A DNA stretch of 64,000 bases from NCBI GenBank assembly GCA_016721735.1, contig JADKHM010000002.1, positions 124,001 through 188,000 on the forward strand, in the 5' to 3' direction. The DNA is from Flavobacterium sp. (GTDB taxonomy: Bacteria; Bacteroidota; Bacteroidia; Flavobacteriales; Flavobacteriaceae). Position 1 is the first letter of the stretch. The number at the start of each line of letters is the position of its first letter. Shown here in pieces: positions 45,601 through 53,456 of this stretch. The notes under the pieces were generated by a model. That model saw only the letters and a list, made by a program, of their open reading frames with translations, had not been told where the DNA came from and made no database searches. Both the position numbers and the translations under genes were made by a program.

Positions 45601-47757
45601 GTATCGATTGTAGATGGTCCTAATTATGCGCAAAGTAATACAAGTACCTTACAACTTAATGCTATTACTTTTTCCTTTAATGGCAATAGATATCGTGTCA
45701 TTTTGCGCAAAAACGGAAACATATGTGAAGTAATTTCGAATGAATTAGTCTTAGAATTATACAATGTTCCAATTTTAAATTCACCAACGACATTAGTGCA
45801 ATGTGACAACGACAATAACGGATTTACCACGGTCAATTTGAGACAAAAAGAAAGTGATATCACTTCGATTACCGACCGCGTATTTACCTACTATAAAACG
45901 TATTCAGGAGCTGAATCAGGTAACGAGAGTTCTCCTAACTTTATCTCTAATCCTTTGAGTTATTTTACCAATTCGACAACGATTTGGGTTCGTATTGTTG
46001 ACCAATTGCATGGTTGTTTTAGTGTTGCTGAATTAAATGTAGTCGTTTCTAATACGCAAATAATAAGCTCATACAATCGACGGTTTTACAGATGTGACGA
46101 TTTCCTAGATGCTTTTGGAAATAACAATAGCGACAACAATGATCGAGATGGAATTGCCACTTTTGATTTTAGTAGCGCAACTGCTGGTATCATTGCAATT
46201 CTCCCTTCTTCTATTTATAGTATTAAGTATTACAAAAATTTTCAAGATGCCTCGATGGAGCTTGACACCGATGGCAATTCGTTAGAGATTTCTCAAGATA
46301 TTAACGCCCCAGAAAGTATTTACAATTACAGAAATAGAGACTATCCTACGCAACAACAAATTTGGGTTCGCGTCGAAAGTACTCTCGACAACGCCTGTTA
46401 TGGCATCGGTCCTTACGTAACGCTAATTGTAGAGTCATTGCCAGTTGCAAATCCGTATAATGACACCAATATTATTCGCAAGTGTGATGACAATCAAGAT
46501 AGTGTATTTGCTTTTGATACGTCTCAAATCGAATCGATTATATTGAATGGTCAAACCAATGTTGCTGTTAGTTATTTTGACCAAAATGGCGCACCACTTT
46601 CGAGTCCACTCCCGAATCCATTTACAATTAACGGCAGCAAAACCATTACCGTTAGAGCGACGAATACGATTACATTCGACCCAAATGGACCTTGTTACGA
46701 TGAAGAGACCTTGCAATTTATTGTAGACGATTTACCACAAGCTTTTCCTGTAGACACCACATTGTTCACGGTTTGCGACGATGAGGATGATCCATTGTTG
46801 CAAGATGGAATGTTTGGATTTGATACGGCAGCCATCGAATCGCAAATATTGAACGGGCAAACCTCGCTCGTTGTGAAATATTATGACCAAGCAGGACAAC
46901 CCATTGCAAGTCCACTACCGAATCCTTTTGTTACCATTTCACAAAACATCACCGCAGTAGTTGAAAATCCACTCAACGCGACCTGTCCCGCAAGTATTCA
47001 GATTCCATTTGTGGTCAATCCGATGCCAAAGATTAAATTGCTAGGAAGCGATTTGCTTTGTTCTGACAACCCAGAATTTACGATTACGATTGATGCTGAT
47101 ATTGTTGACGGAAGTTCAACTTCGAATAATACTTATCAATGGTATCTCGATGGAAATCCTATTTTAGGCGGCACGAACTATAGTTTAGTAATTAATACTG
47201 AAGGCGTTTATACTGTTGATGTAACGACACCGCAAGGTTGTTTAAAAACCAGAATTGTTGATGTAACTTCTTCGGAAATTGCGCAAATTCAAGAAATTAA
47301 GATCAGTGACCTAGCCGAATCTAATACGGTCGAAATCAGTGCTACAGGCAATGGCGATTTGGTATATTCGATTGATAATCTGACTGATTTTCAATATTCA
47401 AACATCTTTTATGATGTGCCGTACGGAATTCATCAGGTGTATGTCAAAGATATCAACGGATGTGGTCTTGTTGGTCCAATCGAAATTTATGTTTTAGGAA
47501 TTCCAAAGTTTTTTACTCCTGATGGAGATGGAGTTAATGATACGTGGAATCTAGCTGGAAGTAGTTCTAAATTCAACAAGAATGCTGAAATACTTATCTT
47601 TGATCGTCATGGTAAATTTATTCACCAACAATTTGGCGATGGTGCAGGATGGGATGGCACCTATAATGGCAGACAATTGCCTTCTGACGATTATTGGTAC
47701 GTGATTACTTTGGAAGATCAACGTGTCTTTAGAGGACACTTTAGCATGAGAAGATAA
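42619..47757 (+). CDS. Large surface protein with Ca-binding TSP3-like repeats and T9SS type B sorting domain
   Basis: This is a secreted 1712-residue protein with a signal peptide ending in GCFAQ. The N-terminal ~480 residues resemble the IgGFc-binding-protein-like domain common in Bacteroidota adhesins (FGERHHTFVSVLATENNTLVRFED, NVFAYQTIGDDSRTDFANQELFFVP). Thrombospondin type 3-like acidic repeats follow near residues 562-585, 762-780, 815-840 and 901-920 (DTDGDGIQDALDLDSDNDGI and similar), probable calcium sites. Then come Ig-like units and several repeats with the LVQCDND / IIRKCDDNQD / FTVCDDEDDP motif. The C-terminus (KFFTPDGDGVNDTWN to RGHFSMRR) is a type B sorting domain. Likely an adhesin or matrix protein; the ligand is unknown. 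Confidence 0.9.
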   Translation: MKKIYLLFFLLFSFGCFAQFSKIHYIPPLSGTNDVSGSAQEQFLYISTPTVTPVNFRIIQLGGTTITATVSKSSPYVFNAGFGVSTQLMVQKSDVNTIQTNKGFIIDADDLVYVSVRIIAGNGNQSGAVVSKGLAALGTQFRIGSLLNTNTSLSFGERHHTFVSVLATENNTLVRFEDIKPGVKLLNNVAAGNTPAPIILNSGESFVMAVEGPLDPMAPDQLTANRDGLIGSLVLSDKPIAVNCGSFAGTNADNNLDLGFDQIVSVERTGKDYIFIKSTGQDIVERVLLVAHSNGTEIRLNGNAGAPDYVINSGEYLDLNGSNFDAQGNLYVQSSKNVFAYQTIGDDSRTDFANQELFFVPPLSCETPKLIDNIPLINQIGTRTYSISKITLITKSTATLNFQINGVNNTLAAISAIPGVVVTGPTIVNTSLGSYDTYIITGLAGNIGVYSTAELYLAAYGTDGAATFGGFYSGFIFKPEITFNLLNITQNNCIPNALLNVNSLSSFDTFQWYFNGNPIPLANQNFYNPLVAGYYYVKAAIGNCGTNEISSDEIPISSCPIDSDNDLANDNIDIDFDNDGIPNCEESVGDLGINLADTSTITVNTSGSNTPDPNPFVGNINGDFVTKTPIGKNNAVTVQKTFASPTNISLQYVNSASAANLINFNADFVLTCDVSKTITVQNPDNQLLIDTNYDDIYESGVTVYSSYEVRFRVNSATPLAAGTGTFRFKSAATTSIALKHVNLSDADPNNATFKLVTTCVAKDTDGDGIQDALDLDSDNDGILDQTEALGTSTVTPSNTDVNVDGLDDAFGNGITPADTDGDGVSNNLDLDSDNDGIFDLIEAGSFASDSNSDGRIDGSPANFGANGLYNAIETGSNSGILNYIVRDSNGDNVANYISLESDGDGCNDVIEAGFVDPDGDGMLGNNPFTVDTNGLITSGTGYTLPNSNYISSAPITIISQPSVAPFCAYQNSVITITTSPLDSYQWQVYTSGTWVSIVDGPNYAQSNTSTLQLNAITFSFNGNRYRVILRKNGNICEVISNELVLELYNVPILNSPTTLVQCDNDNNGFTTVNLRQKESDITSITDRVFTYYKTYSGAESGNESSPNFISNPLSYFTNSTTIWVRIVDQLHGCFSVAELNVVVSNTQIISSYNRRFYRCDDFLDAFGNNNSDNNDRDGIATFDFSSATAGIIAILPSSIYSIKYYKNFQDASMELDTDGNSLEISQDINAPESIYNYRNRDYPTQQQIWVRVESTLDNACYGIGPYVTLIVESLPVANPYNDTNIIRKCDDNQDSVFAFDTSQIESIILNGQTNVAVSYFDQNGAPLSSPLPNPFTINGSKTITVRATNTITFDPNGPCYDEETLQFIVDDLPQAFPVDTTLFTVCDDEDDPLLQDGMFGFDTAAIESQILNGQTSLVVKYYDQAGQPIASPLPNPFVTISQNITAVVENPLNATCPASIQIPFVVNPMPKIKLLGSDLLCSDNPEFTITIDADIVDGSSTSNNTYQWYLDGNPILGGTNYSLVINTEGVYTVDVTTPQGCLKTRIVDVTSSEIAQIQEIKISDLAESNTVEISATGNGDLVYSIDNLTDFQYSNIFYDVPYGIHQVYVKDINGCGLVGPIEIYVLGIPKFFTPDGDGVNDTWNLAGSSSKFNKNAEILIFDRHGKFIHQQFGDGAGWDGTYNGRQLPSDDYWYVITLEDQRVFRGHFSMRR

Positions 47758-47772
47758 TTGAAACTTTCTGGC

Positions 47773-48687
47773 ATGATAAAAACGGGATTCCTTTTCTTTA
47801 TGATTACCCTACTTACTCAAGCGCAAACGGTCAAAGTCACGACTGGAAAAGTAGAACGCATCGAAAAATTTAAATCGCAATTTGTTGACGCAAGAAATGT
47901 AGATGTTTGGTTGCCAGAAGGATATTCAACTTCAGAAAAATATGCGGTTTTATATATGCATGATGGACAAATGCTGTTTGATCCAGCATCAACCTGGAAC
48001 AAACAAGCGTGGCAAGTCGATGCCATTGCTGGGAAATTGATTGCTGAAAAACAAATTCAAAAATGTATTGTTGTCGGAATTTGGAACAATGATAAGAAAC
48101 GACATCCAGAGTATTTTCCGCAAAAAGTTTATCCTTCATTTTCGGTTGCGCAAAAGAAATTAATTTCAGACGAATTGATCAAAAGAGGAAAAATCGACAA
48201 GGAGTTTGATCCCATCTCTGATAATTATTTGAAGTTTATCGTCAAAGAATTGAAGCCTTATATTGATCAGACCTACGCTACTTACACTGACCGAAAACAC
48301 ACTTTCATTTCTGGTTCAAGCATGGGTGGGTTGATTTCGTTGTATGCGATTTGCGAATATCCGAAGGTCTTTGGAGGTGCAGGTTGTTTGTCGACGCACT
48401 GGACAGGAATTTACCAGAATAATGATAATCCAATTCCAGATGCGCTAATTTCGTATTTCAAAAATCACCTTCCGAATCCCAAAAATCACAAAATCTATTT
48501 TGATTATGGCGATAAAACTTTGGACAGTTTGTACCGTCCATGGCAATTGAAGGTAGATGTTGTCATGAAATCAAAAGGATTTACGAAAGAGCATTGGATG
48601 ACGCAGTTTTTTGAAGGAAAGAATCATTCGGAAGAAGCGTGGCGAGAGCGTTTTCATGTTCCGTTAGCATTCTTATTGCGTCGTTAG
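47773..48687 (+). CDS. Secreted alpha/beta-hydrolase esterase (esterase D/PF00756-like)
   Basis: This 304-residue enzyme starts at the ATG at 47773 (MIKTGFLFFMITLLTQAQ signal peptide); a TTG at 47758 right after the previous stop is in frame but less likely. It has the family's NVDVWLPEGYSTSEKYAVLYMHDG, the nucleophile elbow SGSSMGGLISLYA, and the late His in FEGKNHSEEAWRERF. Homologues hydrolyse esters such as feruloyl- or siderophore-like esters, but the substrate here is unknown. It may be transcribed with the two surface-protein genes. A structured repeat lies just after it. Confidence 0.88.
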   Translation: MIKTGFLFFMITLLTQAQTVKVTTGKVERIEKFKSQFVDARNVDVWLPEGYSTSEKYAVLYMHDGQMLFDPASTWNKQAWQVDAIAGKLIAEKQIQKCIVVGIWNNDKKRHPEYFPQKVYPSFSVAQKKLISDELIKRGKIDKEFDPISDNYLKFIVKELKPYIDQTYATYTDRKHTFISGSSMGGLISLYAICEYPKVFGGAGCLSTHWTGIYQNNDNPIPDALISYFKNHLPNPKNHKIYFDYGDKTLDSLYRPWQLKVDVVMKSKGFTKEHWMTQFFEGKNHSEEAWRERFHVPLAFLLRR

Positions 48688-48698
48688 TACAGGTTCAC

Positions 48699-48800
48699 TA
48701 GCCCAGATGGCAGCGGCATCCTTTTTTGCTATAGATAAAACTCTCTTCTTCACAGGAGGTGACTAACAAAAAAGATATAGCGAACAGCTGGAATAAGCTT
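48699..48800 (+). repeat. Structured flavobacterial intergenic element, copy 3
   Basis: TAGCCCAGATGGCAGCGGC, then ATCCTTTTTTG, a variable loop, CAAAAAAGAT and CAGCTGGAATAAGCTT. The inner stem is CTTTTTTG/CAAAAAAG and the outer CCAG/CTGG. It follows the esterase gene by 12 bp in the same orientation as the gene. Confidence 0.62.
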
Positions 48801-48829
48801 CACACGAGCAAAGCGAACTGGCGAAGCAA

Positions 48830-48866
48830 AATAAAAAACCCATTCAGTGACGAATGGGTTTCTTTA
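48830..48866 (-). terminator. Terminator after typA
   Basis: A perfect 10-bp stem, AAACCCATTC (48836-48845) with GAATGGGTTT (48852-48861), closes an AGTGAC loop and continues into T residues on the minus strand. It is 22 bp after the typA stop. Confidence 0.85.
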
Positions 48867-48882
48867 TGATTAAAATTCAAGA

Positions 48883-50679
48883 TTAGACTTTGTATCGTTT
48901 TCTATCGTTTTCTGTCAAATAGATTTTTCTCAAACGAATGGATTTTGGTGTAACCTCTACGTATTCGTCTTTTTGAATATACTCTAACGCTTCTTCTAAT
49001 GAGAAAATAATTGGCGGAATAATTCTCGCTTTTTCATCATTTCCAGACGAACGAACGTTGGATTGTTTTTTCTCTTTAGTCACGTTCACACACATATCAT
49101 CACCACGAGAGTTTTCTCCAATTACTTGACCTTCGTAGATTTCTGCATTTGGCTCAACAAAGAATTTACCACGATCTTGTAATTTATCAATAGAATAAGG
49201 AATAGCTTTTCCTTTTTCCATAGAGATCAATGAACCTTTGTTACGTCCAGAAATTTCACCTTTGTAAGGCTCATATCCTAAAAAACGATGTGCCATAATT
49301 GCTTCACCAGCAGTTGCAGTTAACAATTGGTTACGCAATCCAATAATTCCACGTGAAGGTATATTAAATTTTACAATCATACGTTCACCTTTAGTTTCCA
49401 TAGAAAGCATTTCACCTTTGCGAAGTGTAACAAATTCTACCGCTCTTCCAGAAAGACTTTCAGGTAAATCGATGGTTAATTCTTCGATAGGTTCACATTT
49501 TTTACCATCTATTTCTTTGATAATAACTTGAGGTTGACCAATTTGAAGTTCGTATCCTTCTCTACGCATCGTTTCGATAAGTACAGACAAGTGCAATACA
49601 CCACGACCGAATACCATAAACTTATCAGCAGAATCAGTTTCACCTAATTTCATTGCTAAGTTTTTCTCAAGTTCTTTTGTCAAACGGTCTCTAATATGTC
49701 GCGAAGTAACAAATTTGCCGTCTTTGCCAAAAAAAGGAGAGTTATTAATAGTAAACAACATACTCATTGTTGGCTCATCAATTGCAATTGTTTGCAATGC
49801 TTCCGGATTTTCAAAATCTGCGATGGTATCACCAATTTCAAATCCTTCCACTCCAACAATAGCACATATATCACCAGCAATTACTTCTAGAACTTTCTTA
49901 CGACCGAGTCCTTCAAAAGTGTGTAATTCTTTAATTCTTGATTTCATTATGGTACCATCTCTTTTTACTAGAGAAATTGGCATATTTTCTTTTAAAACGC
50001 CTCTTTCAAGACGACCTATAGCAATACGACCTGTAAAAGCAGAAAAGTCTAAAGAGGTAATTAGCATTTGAGGAGTTCCAGTAGAAACTTTAGGAGCTGG
50101 TACATTCTCGATAACCATATCTAATAATGCTTCAATATTATCGGTAATATTTTCCCAATGATCAGACATCCAGTTGTTTTTTGCAGAACCATATACCGTT
50201 GGAAAATCCAATTGCCATTCTTCTGCACCTAATTCAAACATTAAATCAAATACTTTTTCGTGCACTTCTTCTGGTGTACAGTTTTCTTTATCAACTTTAT
50301 TAATAACTACACAAGGTTTTAGACCTAGATCAATAGCTTTTTGTAGCACAAAACGCGTTTGTGGCATCGGTCCTTCAAAAGCATCTACTAATAGACAAAC
50401 GCCGTCTGCCATGTTCAGTACACGTTCTACTTCGCCACCAAAATCCGCGTGACCAGGAGTATCAATGATATTGATTTTTGTTCCTTTGTAAACTACAGAA
50501 ACGTTTTTTGACGTAATTGTGATTCCTCTTTCACGTTCGAGGTCATTGTTGTCTAATATTAGATCGCCTGTATTTTCGTTATCGCGAAAAAGTTGACAGT
50601 GATACATAATTTTATCAACCAAGGTAGTTTTTCCGTGGTCGACGTGTGCAATAATTGCAATGTTTCTGATAGATTCCAT
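48883..50679 (-). CDS. typA: Translational GTPase TypA/BipA
   Basis: TypA/BipA is a ribosome-binding GTPase of the elongation-factor family that supports ribosome assembly and stress adaptation. The 598-residue length is normal. The G-domain shows G1 AHVDHGKTTL, G2 RGITITSKN, G3 DTPGHADFGGEVER and G4 NKVDKE. EF-Tu-like domain 2, EF-G-like domains and the TypA C-terminus (VRLRKIYLTENDRKRYKV) follow. A minus-strand TACCTTTG (50699-50706), 19 bp before the start, is a probable -7 box. Intact and surely functional. Confidence 0.96.
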   Translation of the reverse strand: MESIRNIAIIAHVDHGKTTLVDKIMYHCQLFRDNENTGDLILDNNDLERERGITITSKNVSVVYKGTKINIIDTPGHADFGGEVERVLNMADGVCLLVDAFEGPMPQTRFVLQKAIDLGLKPCVVINKVDKENCTPEEVHEKVFDLMFELGAEEWQLDFPTVYGSAKNNWMSDHWENITDNIEALLDMVIENVPAPKVSTGTPQMLITSLDFSAFTGRIAIGRLERGVLKENMPISLVKRDGTIMKSRIKELHTFEGLGRKKVLEVIAGDICAIVGVEGFEIGDTIADFENPEALQTIAIDEPTMSMLFTINNSPFFGKDGKFVTSRHIRDRLTKELEKNLAMKLGETDSADKFMVFGRGVLHLSVLIETMRREGYELQIGQPQVIIKEIDGKKCEPIEELTIDLPESLSGRAVEFVTLRKGEMLSMETKGERMIVKFNIPSRGIIGLRNQLLTATAGEAIMAHRFLGYEPYKGEISGRNKGSLISMEKGKAIPYSIDKLQDRGKFFVEPNAEIYEGQVIGENSRGDDMCVNVTKEKKQSNVRSSGNDEKARIIPPIIFSLEEALEYIQKDEYVEVTPKSIRLRKIYLTENDRKRYKV

Positions 50680-50698
50680 CTGTTATTTTTAATGGGTG

Positions 50699-50706
50699 CA
50701 AAGGTA
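50699..50706 (-). promoter_or_regulatory. typA promoter -7 box
   Basis: On the minus strand this reads TACCTTTG, a form of TAnnTTTG very common before flavobacterial genes, 19 bp upstream of the typA ATG. The -33 box is weak. Confidence 0.55.
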
Positions 50707-50827
50707 CACTTTATTTTTACATAAAAAACCTTTAAAAAATAGTTTACCATTTGATAACTCGACTAAAAGAAAAGAAGAAATAATAATTAAGTTCGCCATC
50801 ATTATTTTATTTTTATGAATAAATCTC

Positions 50828-50835
50828 TATATTTG
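50828..50835 (+). promoter_or_regulatory. Putative -7 box directly before the PAS kinase start
   Basis: TATATTTG is 4 bp before the ATG at 50840. If used, transcription would start at or next to the start codon and give a leaderless or nearly leaderless mRNA. No clear -33 is seen. Confidence 0.4.
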
Positions 50836-50839
50836 AGTA

Positions 50840-52561
50840 ATGAAAAACAAGGCGAATAAAATCACACTTCTGTACATCCTTTTTTCCATAGTACTGGCGC
50901 TTGTTGGCTATTACATCTTAGATAAATTCCACACTTCGAATCACTTAGCATTTCTTAATCTTAGTTTTATTAAAGATGTTGTTTTCATTGTCTTTTCAGG
51001 AATTATTTTTAAAGTAGTGCTCACGAAAAATGACAATCGAAATAATTTGATTTTCGAAAAACTAAAGGCGACCAATGAAGAAATAAAGGAATCAAACGAG
51101 CGCTATGATATTGTTGCAAAAGCGACTAGTGATACGATTTGGGATTGGAAAATTCAAGAAGACGATTTTATTTGGAACAAAGGAATACAAGGCGTTTTTG
51201 GTTATAAAAAAGAAGAAGTAGGCAAGACATCTAAGTGGTGGTTTGACCGAATTCATCCTGAAGATAGTATCAAAATGTCGATTAAGTTATACTCATTTAT
51301 TGAACAAAAAACTGAAAAATGGCAAGACGAATATCGATTTAAATGCGCTGATGGAACGTACAAATATGTATTTGATAGAGGTTTTTTAGTAAAAGACGAG
51401 GATGGCAACGCCATTAGAATGATTGGAGCCATTCAAGATGTCACCAAGCAAAAAGAAGAGGAACAACGTTTGAAGCTTTTGGAAACCGTAATTACACAGA
51501 CCAAAGATGCGGTGATAATTACGGAATCAGAAAAAACAGACAAGACGATACCAAAGATTGTATTTGTTAATCCAGCCTTTACGGAGATGACAGGATACAA
51601 ATCAGGTGAAGTTATAGGAAAGACGCCGATTGTTTTTATGGGTAGAAAATCGGTTAAGAATGACATTTCAAAGTTATCTAAGGCTTTGAAAGGTCGAGAG
51701 GAATTTAAATTTGAAACTTTAAACCAAAAGAAGAACGGCGAAGAATATTGGGTTAATTTTTCGATGATTCCAATTACCAATCAAGAAGGAAATCATTCGC
51801 ACTGGATTTCGATTCAGAGAGATATTACGGAAGAAAAGAAACAAGAAAAAGAGAAAGAACAGCTGATTCGAGAATTGACACAAAACAACAAGGATTTGAA
51901 ACAATTCTCCTACATCACTTCACATAATTTAAGGGCACCACTGTCGAACTTGACGGGCTTATTGAATTTGATGCATGAATATCCTGTAGAAAATCCGGAA
52001 TTGCGAGAAATTATAAATGGATTCTCGACTTCTACCAATTTACTCAACGAAACCATTAACGATTTGGTAAAAGTGGTTATTATTAAGGACAATCCATCAA
52101 TTGATAAAGAAGAAGTTTTGATTAAGGATGTTTTTGAAAATGTGTTCAACCAATTGAGTTACCTGATTAGCTTGCATAAGCCGATACTAAAAATTGAATT
52201 AGAAAAGGTCTCCATATTAAATATCAACAAAGCCTATTTAGAAAGCATCCTATTGAACCTATTTACCAATGCCATTAAATATCGTTCTCCGAAAAGAACG
52301 CTGCGTATTTTTGTTTCTTCTAAAGAACAAAATAATAGTATTGTGTTGATCTTTAAAGACAACGGAATTGGAATTGATTTGGAGCGTAATCGAGATAAGA
52401 TTTTCGGATTGTACCAAAGATTCCATAACTACTCTGATAGTAAAGGATTAGGTTTATATTTGGTGAAGTCACAAGTGGAAAGTATGGGTGGAACTATTGG
52501 CGTTGAGAGCGAAGTAGATAAAGGCACTACCTTTACGATAATATTTAAAAATACATTATAA
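50840..52561 (+). CDS. Membrane PAS-domain sensor histidine kinase
   Basis: This 573-residue inner-membrane kinase has two N-terminal transmembrane segments (about 8-25 and 45-60) with little periplasmic sequence, a short coil, a PAS/PAC domain (about 90-205, ATSDTIWDWKIQEDDFIWN), and a second PAS with PAC (about 215-335, NPAFTEMTGYKSGEVIGKTP, as in LOV-like PAS but lacking the NCRFLQ Cys motif). Then come the phosphoacceptor H362 in ITSHNLRAPLSNL and an HATPase domain (NLFTNAIKY, DNGIGID, GLGLYLVKS). The signal is unknown. Its stop overlaps the response-regulator start (TAATG), so the pair is translationally coupled and very likely cognate. Confidence 0.93.
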   Translation: MKNKANKITLLYILFSIVLALVGYYILDKFHTSNHLAFLNLSFIKDVVFIVFSGIIFKVVLTKNDNRNNLIFEKLKATNEEIKESNERYDIVAKATSDTIWDWKIQEDDFIWNKGIQGVFGYKKEEVGKTSKWWFDRIHPEDSIKMSIKLYSFIEQKTEKWQDEYRFKCADGTYKYVFDRGFLVKDEDGNAIRMIGAIQDVTKQKEEEQRLKLLETVITQTKDAVIITESEKTDKTIPKIVFVNPAFTEMTGYKSGEVIGKTPIVFMGRKSVKNDISKLSKALKGREEFKFETLNQKKNGEEYWVNFSMIPITNQEGNHSHWISIQRDITEEKKQEKEKEQLIRELTQNNKDLKQFSYITSHNLRAPLSNLTGLLNLMHEYPVENPELREIINGFSTSTNLLNETINDLVKVVIIKDNPSIDKEEVLIKDVFENVFNQLSYLISLHKPILKIELEKVSILNINKAYLESILLNLFTNAIKYRSPKRTLRIFVSSKEQNNSIVLIFKDNGIGIDLERNRDKIFGLYQRFHNYSDSKGLGLYLVKSQVESMGGTIGVESEVDKGTTFTIIFKNTL

Positions 52562-52974
52562 TGCTGGATTTAATTTTATGTGTAGATGACGACCCAATTA
52601 CCTTAATGCTTTGTAAAATGGTCATCACTCGCGCGGAGTTTGCTCAACAGATTATCACTGCTCAGAATGGTGAAGAAGCATTAAGTTATTTTGATGATCT
52701 CAGATTAAACAATTTAGGCGCAAATATCTCTAATTATCCTAAACTGATATTCCTCGATTTGAACATGCCAGTAATGGGCGGCTGGGAGTTTCTCGACCAT
52801 TTTTCGAAAGAAGAATACCGCAGTTCATTTGAAGATTGCAAGGTAATCGTACTCTCTTCAACTATTGATCCTGACGATATCAAAAAGGCCAAGACGTATT
52901 CAATGGTACTAGACTTTTTGTCAAAGCCGATCTCCAAGGAAATGTTAGAAAGCTTAAAAACAATTTTAGCATAA
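52561..52974 (+). CDS. Single-domain response regulator
   Basis: This 137-residue receiver domain lacks an output domain. Acidic residues D9-D11, the phosphorylation site D66 in LIFLDLNMPVMGG, S99/S100/T101 in VLSST and K122 in FLSKPI are all present. Like CheY or Spo0F it would pass a signal by protein-protein contact. It starts on the A of the kinase's TAA stop codon and is followed by a terminator, so the two genes form a closed unit. Confidence 0.93.
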   Translation: MLDLILCVDDDPITLMLCKMVITRAEFAQQIITAQNGEEALSYFDDLRLNNLGANISNYPKLIFLDLNMPVMGGWEFLDHFSKEEYRSSFEDCKVIVLSSTIDPDDIKKAKTYSMVLDFLSKPISKEMLESLKTILA

Positions 52975-53012
52975 AAAAAAACTCTCCACAAAATGGAGAG
53001 TTTTTTTTATCG
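52973..53012. terminator. Bidirectional terminator between the response regulator and rpsT
   Basis: A perfect 8-bp stem, ACTCTCCA (52981-52988) with TGGAGAGT (52994-53001), closes a CAAAA loop with a long A tract before and T tract after. It serves the plus-strand regulator gene and the minus-strand rpsT gene. Confidence 0.9.
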
Positions 53013-53025
53013 ATAAAAGACACAA

Positions 53026-53277
53026 TTACAATTTTGCAACGTGCTTTGTTAATTTAGATTTTAGATTTGAAGCTTTGTTATCATGAATAACATTCTTCTT
53101 TGCTAATTTATCAATCATAGAAATAACTGCAGAAAGTTTCGCTGAAGCACCTGATTTGTCTGTTTCTAAACGCAAAGCTTTAATAGCATTACGAGTAGTT
53201 TTATGTTGATAACGATTTAATACTCTTTTTTTATCGTTACTTCTGATTCTCTTTAAAGCTGACTTATGATTTGCCAT
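53026..53277 (-). CDS. rpsT: 30S ribosomal protein S20
   Basis: S20 binds 16S rRNA in the small subunit. The 83-residue, Lys/Arg-rich helical protein has the usual start MANHKSALKRIRSNDKKR and later NKASNLKSKLTKHVAKL. It follows tRNA-Glu by 29 bp on the same strand and is probably transcribed from the tRNA promoter. Confidence 0.96.
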   Translation of the reverse strand: MANHKSALKRIRSNDKKRVLNRYQHKTTRNAIKALRLETDKSGASAKLSAVISMIDKLAKKNVIHDNKASNLKSKLTKHVAKL

Positions 53278-53306
53278 TTTGTTTTTTTTCTAAATTTATT
53301 TTATTG

Positions 53307-53378
53307 TAGCCCGTAGGGGAATCGAACCCCTCTTACCAGGATGAAAACCTGGCGTCCTAACCGATAGACGAACGGGCC
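53307..53378 (-). tRNA. tRNA-Glu (anticodon TTC)
   Basis: A 72-nt cloverleaf on the minus strand begins GGCCCGTTCGTC. The acceptor stem GGCCCGT/ACGGGCT has a G-U first pair, followed by discriminator A. The anticodon stem CCAGG/CCTGG encloses the loop TTTTCAT, giving anticodon TTC. The T arm has GGTTCGATT. CCA is not encoded. Confidence 0.96.
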
Positions 53379-53398
53379 ATACTTCTGTAATGCGGATG

Positions 53399-53428
53399 CA
53401 AAAATACAACTATTTTCTATTCGTACAA
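53399..53428 (-). promoter_or_regulatory. Promoter of tRNA-Glu and rpsT
   Basis: On the minus strand TTG (53428-53426), 19 bp, then TATTTTTG (53406-53399) match the Bacteroidota sigma-A consensus. It lies 20 bp before the tRNA 5' end. Confidence 0.7.
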
Positions 53429-53456
53429 TAGCTGAAGTATTTTTTTTTATTTTTTT

